64,000 nt of DNA from Hydrogenophaga sp. 2FB (lineage in GTDB: Bacteria; Pseudomonadota; Gammaproteobacteria; Burkholderiales; Burkholderiaceae_C): contig NZ_SCML01000004.1 of the NCBI RefSeq assembly GCF_005503365.1, positions 1 through 64,000 on the forward strand, in the 5' to 3' direction. The notes beneath the pieces were generated by a model, which had not been told where the DNA came from, ran no database searches, and saw only the letters and a program-made list of their open reading frames with translations. Below are positions 36,580-45,759 of this stretch, in pieces (position 1 is the stretch's first letter; every line of letters starts with the position of its first letter). Both the position numbers and the translations under genes were made by a program.

Positions 36580-37542
36580 ATGTCCACCTCCACTCTTTTT
36601 GCACGAGTTCACACCCTGCGCTATGAGGCACCGGAGATCATCAGTGTTGAATTGAGGCCAGCGGATGATGGCGTGCTGTTTCCGTCCCATGAACCTGGCT
36701 CACACATTGATCTCCACTTGGGAAATGGTCTCGTCCGGAACTATTCCGTGCTCAACCCGTGCTCAGAATCAGGACGCTATGTCGTGGGCGTTTTGAAGGA
36801 TCGCAAAAGCCGCGGCGGTTCCAGATATGTGCATGAGAACCTTCGCGTTGGCCAGGTGCTCAAGATCTCAGAGCCACGCAACAATTTTGCGCTGGACGAA
36901 GCCGCGCTGCACTCTGTATTTTTGGCCGGGGGAATTGGCATCACCCCCATGCTCTGCATGCTGAACCGATTGCTCGAGTTGGGGCGACCTGCTGACTTGA
37001 TCTATTGCTCAAGGTCGCGACAGGACGCTGCATTCCTGCAGAACTTGAAAGCAATGACCGCGCGTGGGTTGAATGTTTCGTACCACTTCGACGACGAAGA
37101 GGGCGGACCACCCGATTTGCACACGTGGCTGTCGGCCTATTCCCCAGCAGCACACTTTTATGCATGTGGGCCCGCACCCATGCTTGACGCGTTTCAAAGG
37201 GAGTGTTCGAACTTGAGCTTCAACCAGGTGCATCTCGAACGGTTTGCTGCGCCTCACGCACCGCAGGCGGCTGCGTCCGATTTCACTGTGGAGTTGCGGC
37301 GCAGTGCCAAAGTCATACAGGTCAGTGCTGGGCAGTCGATCTTAGATGCCATGTTGGAAGGCGGTCTGCGGCCCGACCACAGTTGTCGCGAAGGACTTTG
37401 TGGCGCGTGCGAGACCAAAGTATTGGACGGTCAGGTCGACCACCGGGACAGCATCCTCACCGCCGAAGAGCGCAGGGCGAACAAGTCGATGATGATCTGT
37501 GTATCGCGCTGTAGCTCTCAGCGCCTTGTCTTGGACGCGTAA
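36580..37542 (+). CDS. Oxygenase reductase, OphA1/VanB type (IphD-like)
   Basis: 320 residues: flavin barrel (RNYSVLNPCSESGRYVVGVL), nucleotide domain (AGGIGITPMLCMLNRLLELG, YACGPAPMLDAF) and C-terminal ferredoxin (CREGLCGACETKVLDGQVDH, last Cys in MMICVSRCSS). It is last in module E and should reduce the oxygenase at 33456. Confidence 0.88.
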   Translation: MSTSTLFARVHTLRYEAPEIISVELRPADDGVLFPSHEPGSHIDLHLGNGLVRNYSVLNPCSESGRYVVGVLKDRKSRGGSRYVHENLRVGQVLKISEPRNNFALDEAALHSVFLAGGIGITPMLCMLNRLLELGRPADLIYCSRSRQDAAFLQNLKAMTARGLNVSYHFDDEEGGPPDLHTWLSAYSPAAHFYACGPAPMLDAFQRECSNLSFNQVHLERFAAPHAPQAAASDFTVELRRSAKVIQVSAGQSILDAMLEGGLRPDHSCREGLCGACETKVLDGQVDHRDSILTAEERRANKSMMICVSRCSSQRLVLDA

Positions 37543-37699
37543 GTTTTCAGTAGAGGCCCACTTGGCTTGAATGGTGATCGACCGCTTTCTCCCGGCGCGT
37601 CGTTTCGCTATAGGTCGGCAGTTCCAGGTCACCTTGCGCTCGACCGGACATTCGTGAACTGGTTGCGGCCACAGCTTGTCGAGCACCCGGTTTCGGTGG

Positions 37700-37793
37700 T
37701 ACGGCGGTCATTCGAGCGCTGGCCGTCGAATGCCTGGTGATGAACGCCGCTGTCCTTCGGGACGTCGGCCGCGTGTGACTCAGATCAGTCTTG
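37700..37793 (+). repeat. Dispersed repeat, copy 2
   Basis: Aligns with 32351-32445; the best block is CCTTCGGGACGTCGGCCGCG followed by TGTGACTCAGATCAG. It lies in the gene-free stretch 37543-37825 between module E and an IS110 pseudogene. Confidence 0.5.
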
Positions 37794-37825
37794 GGACTAA
37801 ACGGTTGTCGCGATTGCGGTGCCAC

Positions 37826-38928
37826 TCAGGTCGTACAAGTGGTGCCGAACGAGGCAGTAGCGCGATGGAACTCAGACTGCTTGGCCTGCGGCTTGACGCT
37901 GACGTGGTTGGGATCGAAGCCTTCTTCTCGGGTCATCACAGCCCACAGGATGCGGGCGTTTTTGTTGGCCATGGCTACGCACGCCTTCTGCCAACCCACG
38001 CGCGCGGTCAATTGCGCTAACCATCGCGAGTTTGGGTCGTCCCGCTTTTCGGCGGTCATCACAGCTGCCTTGGCCCCCTGGATCAGCACTGTGCGTAAGT
38101 AGTCGTCGTCGCGCTTTGTTATGCGTCCGAGACGTATCTTGCCGCCGCTTGTGTCCTGGCGCGGCACGATGCCAAGCCAGGCGCCGCACTGATGGCCACT
38201 CTTGAACTGCTTGAAGTCACCGACGCCCGCAGTGAACGCTGATGCGCAGAGTTCACCGATTCCGATGATCTTTGCCGCGCGCTTGGCCGCCGAACTGGAG
38301 CGCACGTGCTGTCCAATCTGCCTGTCGCACCAGCGCATGTGCTCGTCGAGCTCCCGCCAATGCTCAAACGCACGCTGCATGACCAGACGTGCAGTCGGAC
38401 TAAGTTCGTTGCTCGCGTCCTCGATCACATCGCTCAGCACAGATCGCAACACCTTTGGGCTCTTCCCAAACGCCAGGCCAAACTCCGTGAGCACCCCACG
38501 GATCTGGTTGATGCAAGCAGTGCGCTCTTCCTTCAAGCTTTCTCGCACACGGTGCAGGCTCATCACGCCTTGTTGCTCGCAAGTCTTGATCGGAACGAAA
38601 CGCATGCTCGGGCGCGACGCTGCCTCACAGATCGCTGCAGCGTCGGTGGCGTCATACTTGCCGCTCGGGCCTTCCATACGGTAGGGGGTGACGAAGTTTC
38701 ATCCAGTCCCAACGCGCGCAGTTTTCGACCCCAGTAGTGCGCGCTTGAGCACGCCTCCATCGCAATCAGGCAACCTACAGGCAACTGCGTGCACCAGGCG
38801 AAGAACTGTTCGCGCTTGAACGCTCGCGCCACCACGCGTCGGCCCGATGCGTCGACAGCGTGAACCTGAATGACTTGTTTGGCAAGGTCGACACCTACCC
38901 GCACTATTGGTACTCGTGGTTCGTTCAT
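37826..38928 (-). pseudogene. IS110-family transposase with frameshift
   Basis: The N-terminal RuvC-like half (MNEPRVPIVRVGVDLAKQVI, CLIAMEACSSAHYWGRKLRA) and the rest (YRMEGPSGKYDATDAAAICE, IGIGELCASAFTAGVGDFKQ, RITKRDDDYLRTVLIQGAKA) are in different frames. Deletion of one base near 38690, where LGLDE should run into FVTPYRMEG, explains this. Otherwise it looks full length. Confidence 0.85.
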
Positions 38929-39126
38929 GGAGTTCTCCTGGTTCGATTTCCGATTGATGATCACAAGCGCTAATCGTGGCGCTTCAGCACCGCCAATGGA
39001 AGGAGGGAGAGTCCCTTCGTATTCTCGCGGTAGTCTCCGAGCCGGGATGGGTGGTTGACGGCAATGGTGCACGCGCCGATGTTGTGAGCCGAGGCGATTG
39101 GCCTCGATCACGACAGGAGCACCATC

Positions 39127-39362
39127 ATGAATGCACCCCATCCGACGGTCTCACCGTTGCGCCAGCGCATGCTCGAGGACATGCGGATGCGCAAGCTGGC
39201 CCCCAAGACGCAGACCGCCTACATCCGAGCGGTGTGGACATCCGGGTGATCCAGGTTCTGCTGGGGCACAAGAAGCTGGAGACGACAGCCATGTACGCAC
39301 AGGTGGCCACCGGCGTCCTGCGCGAGGTGGTCAGCCCGCTGGAGCAGCTCAGCACCGCGTAG
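39127..39362 (+). pseudogene. Tyrosine recombinase, internally deleted (IS91-associated)
   Basis: The N-terminal codons (SPLRQRMLEDMRMRKLAPKT then QTAYIRAV) join directly to the C-terminal ones (GVDIRVIQVLLGHKKLETTA then MYAQVAT) in another frame. The middle of the protein is gone. The C-terminal part keeps LLGHKKLETT and the catalytic Tyr region. Such recombinases often precede IS91-type transposases, as here. Confidence 0.75.
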
Positions 39363-39369
39363 GCCCACC

Positions 39370-39833
39370 ATGGGCACCGCTGCCCTGGAGGTGGCGGACA
39401 TCTTTCGCACCCACGGGCCGGCCTGGCGGCAAGCCCAGCTCTCCCACCTGAGCCTGGGTCAGCTCAAGGTCATGACAGCCATCGAGCAGTGCCGCAGCGC
39501 GGCACTGGGAGGACATGTGCTGCGCTGTGAAGACTGCCAGCGCCAGCAGATTGCCTACAACTCGTGTCGCAACCGCCATTGCCCCAAGTGCCAGTCCAGG
39601 GCTGCACAGCGCTGGCTGGATGCGCGCCAGACCGACCTGCTTCCCGTGGACTACTTCCACGTGGTCTTCACGCTGCCCGCACCCATCAGCGAGATCGCGT
39701 ACTGGAACAAGGCCGTCGTCTACGGCCTGCTGTTCGAGGTGGCGGCACAGACGCTGCGCACCATCGCCGCCGATCCCGGCACCTGGGTGCGCAGATCGGT
39801 GCCACCCTGGTGCTGCACACCTGGGGGTCAGTT
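39370..39833 (+). pseudogene. IS91-family transposase, N-terminal fragment
   Basis: Zinc-finger N-terminus: CEDCQRQQIAYNSCRNRHCP and KCQSRAAQRWLDAR, then LLPVDYFHVVFTLPAPISEI, the IS91 family pattern. A one-base shift after AADPG moves the frame to LGAQIGATLVLHTWGS, and the gene stops there because an IS481-type element follows. The Y1-type catalytic domain is missing. Confidence 0.8.
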
Positions 39834-40781
39834 CAAACACGGGGCGGTTCAAGAGGTTGTTCATGGCCGGGATGCGGCTCATGGGAGGCCTGTGGTTCAG
39901 AGCGGAGTGTGGCCGATGCCAGTTGTAGCGGTGCAGGAAGGGCTGCAAGGTGGCCTCGCGCTGCGCTGAACTCTCGTAGGGTTGGGCATAGGCCCACTCG
40001 CGCAGGCTGGTCTGCACAAACCGCTCGGCCTTGCCATTGGTCTTGGGTGTGTAGGGCCGGGTCCTGATGTGGCGGATACCCAGCTCCTGGCAGGCGGCTT
40101 CGAAGAGCTTCTTGTAGCCCGCGCCGTTGTCCGTCATCACCCGCTCAATGCGCACGCCCAAGCCCGCGTAGTGGGTCACCGCCTGGCGCAGGAACGACAC
40201 GCAACTGGCGGCCGTCTCGTCGGGCAACACTTGAGCGAAGGACACCCTTGAGTGGTCGTCGATGGCCAGGTGCACCGCGTCCCAGCCTATGCCCCTGTTG
40301 CGGTTGAGTGTGCGGTCGCCGGTGATGCGGTGGCCCACTCCCCGGATGCGTCCGAGCTTCTTGATGTCGATGTGCAGCAGCTGCCCGGGTTCTGGCGCTC
40401 GTAACGCACCACGGCCACGGGAGCCTGCAGCGCACTCAGACGCGAGAGCCCGACGCGCTTCATGCAGCGACTCAGGGTGGCCAGGCTGCGCCCGCTCTGT
40501 TGCGCAATGCGCCACAGCGGCCAGCGCTGGCGGCGCAACCGCTCGAAGTGCTCGCGCTGCTCGGCGCTGGTGGCCTGCGGACATCGTTTGGGCCGCGAGC
40601 TTCTGTCGGCCAGACCGTTCATGCCTTCGGCTCGGTAGCGCGCCAGCCACTTGTAGGTGGTGCGTTCGCTCACCCCTGCGGCCTGGCTGGCCTCCCCCAC
40701 CTTCCAGCCTTGCTCCAGCACACGCTGGCACAAAAGGGCTCGACCGCAAGCGGTCAATCTTGCATGCTTATGTCTGTTCAT
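39834..40781 (-). pseudogene. IS481-family transposase with frameshift
   Basis: N-terminal helix-turn-helix (QGWKVGEASQAAGVSERTTY, LADRSSRPKRCP) in one frame; catalytic core (LLHIDIKKLGRI with the first Asp, RVMTDNGAGYKK, RPYTPKTNGKAERFVQT with Glu) in another. Loss of one base near 40392, after VVRYERQNPG, accounts for the change. It truncates the IS91 gene on its left and an IS110 gene on its right. Confidence 0.82.
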
Positions 40782-40851
40782 CCGTTCTCCTGATTCGGTT
40801 GGCTGTTGGCGTGGTACCCACAGCTTCCCAAATCCGGGAAGGATGATCAAC

Positions 40852-41227
40852 CTACTGAAACATCACAGATAGGACTGCTTGTTGCTCCACGTTCTTAACC
40901 GGGACGAAGCGCATGTTCGACCGCCCGACCGCTTCGCAGATGGCTTCTGCTTCGGCCGCATCGTTCTTGTTTGTCTTGACGTAAGGCTTGACGAACTGCG
41001 GAGCCATCAGCCGCACCTTGTGGCGCATGCTCTGCAGCTTGCGAGCCCCGTGGTGCGCGCTGCCGCAAGCCTCCATGCCGATCAGGCAAGGCGGCAGGTT
41101 GACGAAGAATGCGGCCATCTGGTCGCGCCGCAGCTGCTTCTTCAACACCGCCTTGCCATGCATCGTCGATGCCGTGGACCTGGAACACGTTCTTGGCAAT
41201 GACAATGCCAACAATCGTAATCTTCAT
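40852..41227 (-). pseudogene. IS110-family transposase, N-terminal fragment
   Basis: Begins MKITIVGIVIAKNVFQVHGI in one frame and continues LPPCLIGMEACGSAHHGARK and KPYVKTNKNDAAEAEAICEA in another, then is cut at 40852 by the IS481 element. It belongs to a different IS110 subgroup from the copy at 37826. Confidence 0.75.
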
Positions 41228-41436
41228 GGTGTACGCCCCTTTCGGTTCAGGTGGTTGGTGACACTTCCACTGTGGCATGCGAATGCCGATACGGGTCGGG
41301 GCGTCCATCCCATTGCTTACGGTTTTTCAACAGCCTGCTAACGCGCCGGGACCGTCACACAGCAGGTCCAGGCATCGGCTTTATCGCGCTCCGGCTTCTG
41401 CTAACGCTTCGTTCGCACCGTGGGCATGCCGCCGAT

Positions 41437-41603
41437 GGATACCTGCTGGCGCGGCACATGGCCCTGGACAAGACCCCGCTGTACCACCACGAGCTGGCCA
41501 TCGCCGAGGACTCCGAGCACGTGGGCTATGACTCGGCGAGCACCTTCAGCACCGCGTTGAGCCGCCACGTGGGCCAGGCGCCGGGCCGCTACGCGAGAAA
41601 ACG
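41437..41603 (+). pseudogene. AraC-family regulator, C-terminal fragment
   Basis: The translation GYLLARHMALDKTPLYHHEL, AIAEDSEHVGYDSASTFSTA and LSRHVGQAPGRYAR is the second helix-turn-helix of an AraC-type regulator. The ligand domain and first helix-turn-helix are absent. Its end overlaps the 3' end of the nadC gene of module C, which marks the module's left junction. Confidence 0.7.
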
Positions 41604-42443
41604 CATTGAGAAGTCGGCGGCGGTCACGTCCTTGACCAGGGCGCCCACCGAGATCCGGTCCACGCCGGTCTCGGCATAGGCCCGGATGTTCTCCAGGTTC
41701 ACCCCACCCGAGACCTCCAGGCTGCAGCAGCCACCGGCCATGGTAACCGCGGCGCGGATGGTATCCGGCGCCATGTTGTCCAGCAACACCATCGTCACCC
41801 CGATGGCGAGCGCTTCCTCCAGCTGGGCCAGGGTCTCCACTTCCACCTGGATGAAGGTCGCCTGCGGCGCCATCGCCGTGGCCGACTGGAACGCCGCCGT
41901 GAGGCCGCCGGCCGCGCTGATGTGGTTCTCCTTGATCAGCACCGCATCGAAGAGCCCCATCCGGTGGTTGTGCCCGCCACCGCAGCGCACCGCGTATTTC
42001 TCGGCCTGCCGCAGCCCCGGGATGGTCTTGCGGGTGTCCAGAACCCGCGCGGCCGTGCCCTTCACGCGTTCGACGAACACCGCCGTTTTGGTCGAGATGC
42101 CGCTGAGGAACTGGAGGAAATTCAGGCAGGTGCGTTCGGCGGTGAGCAGCTCGCGCGCGCCGGCATGGACTTCGAAGATGCGTTGCCCAGGTTCGCAGCG
42201 CGCCCCGTCGGGCACCAGCCAGTGCACCTGCGCATCCGGGACCGCCTGCCGCAGGGTTTCCATGACCCAGGGCTGGCCACAGATCACCGCGGACTGCCGG
42301 CAGATCACCACGGCGTGCGAGCGTGTGGCGGACGGCACGATCAGCGCGGACAGGTCGCCGTCGCCCACGTCTTCGGCCAGGGTGCGCTGCACGTCGGCTT
42401 CGATCTGGCTGGCGGGAATGTTCACGTCCATCGTCGGTTCCAT
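41589..42443 (-). CDS. nadC: Quinolinate phosphoribosyltransferase (nicotinate-nucleotide pyrophosphorylase), module C copy
   Basis: 284 residues. Active-site blocks LLTAERTCLNFLQFLSGIST, VLDTRKTIPGLRQAEKYAVR, CGGGHNHRMGLFDAVLIKEN and EVSGGVNLENIRAYAETGVD are intact, so it should be active. It resembles the copy at 15490 and likewise follows a hemerythrin and a TauE/SafE gene. It is last in the roughly 12-kb module C transcript. An ATG at 42431 is an alternative start. The repeated link to phthalate-type genes supports a protective role against inhibition of NAD synthesis, and not routine NAD synthesis. Confidence 0.9.
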   Translation of the reverse strand: MEPTMDVNIPASQIEADVQRTLAEDVGDGDLSALIVPSATRSHAVVICRQSAVICGQPWVMETLRQAVPDAQVHWLVPDGARCEPGQRIFEVHAGARELLTAERTCLNFLQFLSGISTKTAVFVERVKGTAARVLDTRKTIPGLRQAEKYAVRCGGGHNHRMGLFDAVLIKENHISAAGGLTAAFQSATAMAPQATFIQVEVETLAQLEEALAIGVTMVLLDNMAPDTIRAAVTMAGGCCSLEVSGGVNLENIRAYAETGVDRISVGALVKDVTAADFSMRFLA

Positions 42444-42475
42444 AAAAAAAAGAAAAGGGCCGGGCGCGCCGCTGC

Positions 42476-42928
42476 CTAGGAACGGCGCCGCAGGACCACG
42501 GGCTTGCCGCCCAGCTTGGCCTTGCACATCCAGTGCGCCAGGGCGGAGTCGAGGTGGGTGGCGTGACCCGGGAACCAGTGCTCCAGCGCATCGGCAAAAC
42601 GCCGGCAGGGTTCCACCTCGCCCTGCAGCAGCAGGGACCGCACCTCCGCCGCCGACCGCAGCACGGCTGCGTGCTCGTCCACGTGGCATTGGCGCGGTGG
42701 AAATGCACTCTCCTCCATCCAGCGGTCCTCTTCGCCGAAATGCGCTTCCAGGTGTTCGAGCATCGCGTCGAGCGCGATCGGCAACACCTCGTCGGGCGCG
42801 CGCTGCAGCTCGTCCAGACGGGCCACGAACTCCTCGTGCCGGTGGTCCAGCGGCCCGTAACCGAGCAGCCATTCGTCGCTCCAGACCAGGGGGCCTTCCG
42901 CGGCCGTGGGGATGGGAATGTGTTCCAT
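42476..42928 (-). CDS. Bacteriohemerythrin, module C copy
   Basis: 150 residues. Ligand pattern: DHRHEEFV, HLEAHFGEEDRWMEE, CHVDEHAAVL, WFPGHATHLDSAL, matching the module B protein block for block. It shares the C-terminal tail (AHWMCKAKLGGKPVVLRR), which lies beyond the four-helix core. It sits between the TauE/SafE permease (16-bp gap) and NadC (32-bp gap). It may store or sense O2 for the Rieske enzymes; a link to iron supply is also possible. Confidence 0.85.
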   Translation of the reverse strand: MEHIPIPTAAEGPLVWSDEWLLGYGPLDHRHEEFVARLDELQRAPDEVLPIALDAMLEHLEAHFGEEDRWMEESAFPPRQCHVDEHAAVLRSAAEVRSLLLQGEVEPCRRFADALEHWFPGHATHLDSALAHWMCKAKLGGKPVVLRRRS

Positions 42929-42944
42929 GTGGGTATGTGTCGGT

Positions 42945-43697
42945 CTACTTGAACAGCAGCACCAGCGCCAGCACCGTCAGAAAGCCCAGCAGCAGCAGCC
43001 GGAACAGCTTCTCGCTGAGCCGGGAGCGGATCTTCTTGCCCAGCATCAGGCCCAGCAGCATGGGGAGGACGGTGGCGCAGGACACCGCCAGTTCGAAGGC
43101 ACCGAAGCGGCCGAACCAGATCATGGCCGCATACATGAAGACCGAACCGAAGAGGTAGATGACGCTGATGCTGCCGATGAACTCCTCGCGCTTGAGGTTC
43201 AGGGCCATCAGGTAGGTGATGAGGACCGGGCTGGTGAGTGACGACACGCCGCCCATCACACCCGCCGTCACGCCCGCCAGCATGCTGGCCGCGGTCTCGT
43301 GGCGCGGCGCAATCCGCACGTTGGGCCGCGTGGCCATCAGCAGCACCGAGACCAGAATCGCGCAGGCGAACATCACGTTCATCTGCTCGGCCGACAGACT
43401 GGAGGTCAGGCGCACCGTGAGCACGACCGACACCAGCTGCGACACGATCAGCCAGCGGAAGCGCTTCACGCTGTAGAGCGGTGACCCGCGCTCCACCGTC
43501 TGAACCACGTTGGACCACAGCACCGGCACCACCATCAGGCCGATGGCCTGGGATGGTGGCACGAAGAGGGTCAACATGGGCACGGCCAGCATGCCCATGC
43601 CCACACCCATCGCGCCTTTGACGATCCCCGCCGACATGACGATGAGCGCCCCCGCCAAAATGAAAACCAGCCACGCGGCGGGCTGGAATTCACTCAT
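42945..43697 (-). CDS. TauE/SafE (TSUP) membrane permease, module C copy
   Basis: About 250 residues, eight predicted helices: GIVKGAMGVGMGMLAVPMLT and TAGVMGGVSSLTSPVLITYL are the two repeat signatures, aligned with the module B copy. The ATG at 43697 is used; a TTG at 43721 would add eight residues. It follows the decarboxylase gene by 38 bp. The substrate may be the pathway's aromatic acid, or sulfite or another anion. Confidence 0.82.
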   Translation of the reverse strand: MSEFQPAAWLVFILAGALIVMSAGIVKGAMGVGMGMLAVPMLTLFVPPSQAIGLMVVPVLWSNVVQTVERGSPLYSVKRFRWLIVSQLVSVVLTVRLTSSLSAEQMNVMFACAILVSVLLMATRPNVRIAPRHETAASMLAGVTAGVMGGVSSLTSPVLITYLMALNLKREEFIGSISVIYLFGSVFMYAAMIWFGRFGAFELAVSCATVLPMLLGLMLGKKIRSRLSEKLFRLLLLGFLTVLALVLLFK

Positions 43698-43735
43698 CCG
43701 ATGGACCACGGCGGGCGACAACTGCGCGGCGAGGG

Positions 43736-44725
43736 TCAGATGCTGTAGGTCTCATAGGTCGAGGGGTGGAACAGCTCGGCCAGCTCCACCTTGCGGGCCG
43801 AGAGGCCCTGCGCGTGGTGGTGGTGCAGGAAGGCCTCGATGGTCTTGCGGTTGCGGTCCACGCCGTACGACCAGAAGTCGTCGCCCAGCAGCTCGCGCGC
43901 GGCTTTGAGCTGCTCCTCCACGAAGGGCAGCGTGACCTTGGTGGCCGAGGTGTCCGCCAGCAGCTCCAGCGCCTTCGCCTTGGATTCGCTGAAGGCCTTC
44001 AGCAGCGCGGCGGGCAGCCAGGGGTGCTGCTGCACCAGCTCCTTGCGCACGCCGACCACGTGCATGATCGGGAAGATGCCGGTGCGGGCGTAGTAGTCCT
44101 TGGCGGTCGCGGTGGGGTCGTCGAACAGCCACCCCACGTCGGGGTTGTGCAGGGCCGCACCGCTCGGCGGGCGCGGCGCGATGAAGGCGTCGATCTCGCC
44201 CTGGTCGAGCAGGTCGGAGATGGTGCGGCCTTCCGGTGCGCTGGTCACATCGACACCGGGCGGCAGGTTGAGCTTGATCTTCTCCGGACGCCCCGGCGTG
44301 TCGATACCGCCGCGCACCCACTTCACGTCTTCCGGCCGGATGCCGTAGTCGTCCTGCAGGATCGAGCGCGCCCAGACGATGGCCGTGAGCTGGTATTCCG
44401 GAATCCCGATGCGGCATCCCTTCAGGTCCTCGGGGCGCTTGATACGGTCCTTGCGCACGTAGATCGAGGTGTGCCGGAAGGCGCGCGAGAGAAAGACCGG
44501 GATGGCCACGTAGGGGCTGTCGCCGGCCGAGTGCTTGACGAGGTAGCTGGAGAAGGACAGCTCCGTCACGTCGAAGTCGCGGTTGCGCATGGCGCGGAAG
44601 AACATCTCCTCCGGGCTGAGCAGCATGTAGACCGGGTCGCAACCATCGATCTGGACGCGGCCGTCGAACAAGGCGCGGTTGCGATCGTAGTCGCCCATGG
44701 AGACGGAGATTTGCAGTTTGGACAT
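43736..44725 (-). CDS. 4,5-dihydroxyphthalate decarboxylase (OphC/Pht5)-like protein
   Basis: 329 residues, the third paralogue: MSKLQISVSMGDYDRNRALF, EEMFFRAMRNRDFDVTELSF, RHTSIYVRKDRI, LPFVEEQLKAARELLGDDFW, ending HPSTYETYSI. No signal peptide. In this module it is joined by a class II aldolase-type protein, so one of the two may do decarboxylation and the other a different step. It lies 29 bp after the reductase gene. Confidence 0.85.
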   Translation of the reverse strand: MSKLQISVSMGDYDRNRALFDGRVQIDGCDPVYMLLSPEEMFFRAMRNRDFDVTELSFSSYLVKHSAGDSPYVAIPVFLSRAFRHTSIYVRKDRIKRPEDLKGCRIGIPEYQLTAIVWARSILQDDYGIRPEDVKWVRGGIDTPGRPEKIKLNLPPGVDVTSAPEGRTISDLLDQGEIDAFIAPRPPSGAALHNPDVGWLFDDPTATAKDYYARTGIFPIMHVVGVRKELVQQHPWLPAALLKAFSESKAKALELLADTSATKVTLPFVEEQLKAARELLGDDFWSYGVDRNRKTIEAFLHHHHAQGLSARKVELAELFHPSTYETYSI

Positions 44726-44754
44726 GGTGTTTTCCAGAGAAAAAGAAGACGGAT

Positions 44755-45759
44755 TCAGATGTCGATCTCGAGCACGGAGCTTTTCGCGCGGGAGACGCAG
44801 ATCATGATTTCGCTGTCGTGCTGGTCTTCGTCGAGCACGTAGTCGCGGTGGTCGGCCACACCGGCCAGGAGCCGGGTGCGGCACGAACCGCAAGTGCCGC
44901 TCTCGCACGAGCTGGGCACCAGCACGCGCGCCTCGCGCAACACGTCCAGGATGGTTTTGCCGCAGGGCACGTCCAGCAACTGGCCGGTCTTGCTGACCCG
45001 GACCTTGAACGGGATGTCGGTGTGTCCCTCAGCGACCTCGCTGGTGCCGAAGTCCTCGAAATGGACCGTGCCACTCGGCCGGCCCCGGGCCAGCTCCTTC
45101 ACCGCGTCCATCAGGCGCCGCGGGCCGCAGCAGTAGATGTGCGCGTCTGCGGGACAGGCCTGCATCTCGGCCGCGAGATCGAACCGGCGGGCGGGGTCCG
45201 CGTGGTTGTGGTGGACGGTCGAGTGCGCGATCAGGTCGGGCGCCTGCAGCTCTTCGCGGAAGGCCGCCGACTCGGGCATCTGCGTCAGATAAAGGACGCG
45301 GAAAGCCGCGCCTTGCCGCTGCAGCGCGCGCGCCATGGACAGGATGGGCGTGATGCCGATGCCGCCGGCGATCAGCCAATACGACGGTGCGCCCGGCAGC
45401 AGCGGGAAGTAGTTCGAGGGCGGCGAGACCGACACCGGGTCTCCCGTCTGGACCTGGTCCACAAGGCTGCGCGAGCCACCGAGGCCGTTCTCCTCGCGCT
45501 TGACCGCGATGCGGTAGACCGCCGTCTCGTCCGGCCGGTTGCAGACCGAGTAGCGCCGCGTCAGACCATTGGGGGTCAGCAGGGTGATGTGCGAACCGGG
45601 CTCGGCGGGCGGCAGCGCGCCACCGCCGCTGCGCGCCAGCTCGAACAGGTGCACATCGCTGGCGATGCATTGTTTGTTCACCACCTCCAGGCTCATCCAG
45701 CCGCTCTTGGCCGTGGACGGGTCTGGCGCAGCGACGACAGCCAATTCTTCAGTGCTCAT
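44755..45759 (-). CDS. Oxygenase reductase, OphA1 type
   Basis: 334 residues from the ATG overlapping the dehydrogenase stop (ATGA). It has an N-terminal extension of about 20 residues over OphA1 (MSTEELAVVAAPDPSTAKSG). Flavin barrel (RRYSVCNRPDETAVYRIAVK), nucleotide domain (AGGIGITPILSMARALQRQG, YCCGPRRLMD) and ferredoxin (CESGTCGSCRTRLLAGVADH, last Cys in MICVSRAKSS). It should serve the Rieske oxygenase at 52307. Confidence 0.9.
   Translation of the reverse strand: MSTEELAVVAAPDPSTAKSGWMSLEVVNKQCIASDVHLFELARSGGGALPPAEPGSHITLLTPNGLTRRYSVCNRPDETAVYRIAVKREENGLGGSRSLVDQVQTGDPVSVSPPSNYFPLLPGAPSYWLIAGGIGITPILSMARALQRQGAAFRVLYLTQMPESAAFREELQAPDLIAHSTVHHNHADPARRFDLAAEMQACPADAHIYCCGPRRLMDAVKELARGRPSGTVHFEDFGTSEVAEGHTDIPFKVRVSKTGQLLDVPCGKTILDVLREARVLVPSSCESGTCGSCRTRLLAGVADHRDYVLDEDQHDSEIMICVSRAKSSVLEIDI

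Noticed and set aside
41589..42443. Housekeeping NAD synthesis operon
   Set aside because: No nadA or nadB nearby, and both nadC copies sit with hemerythrin, permease and oph-like genes.
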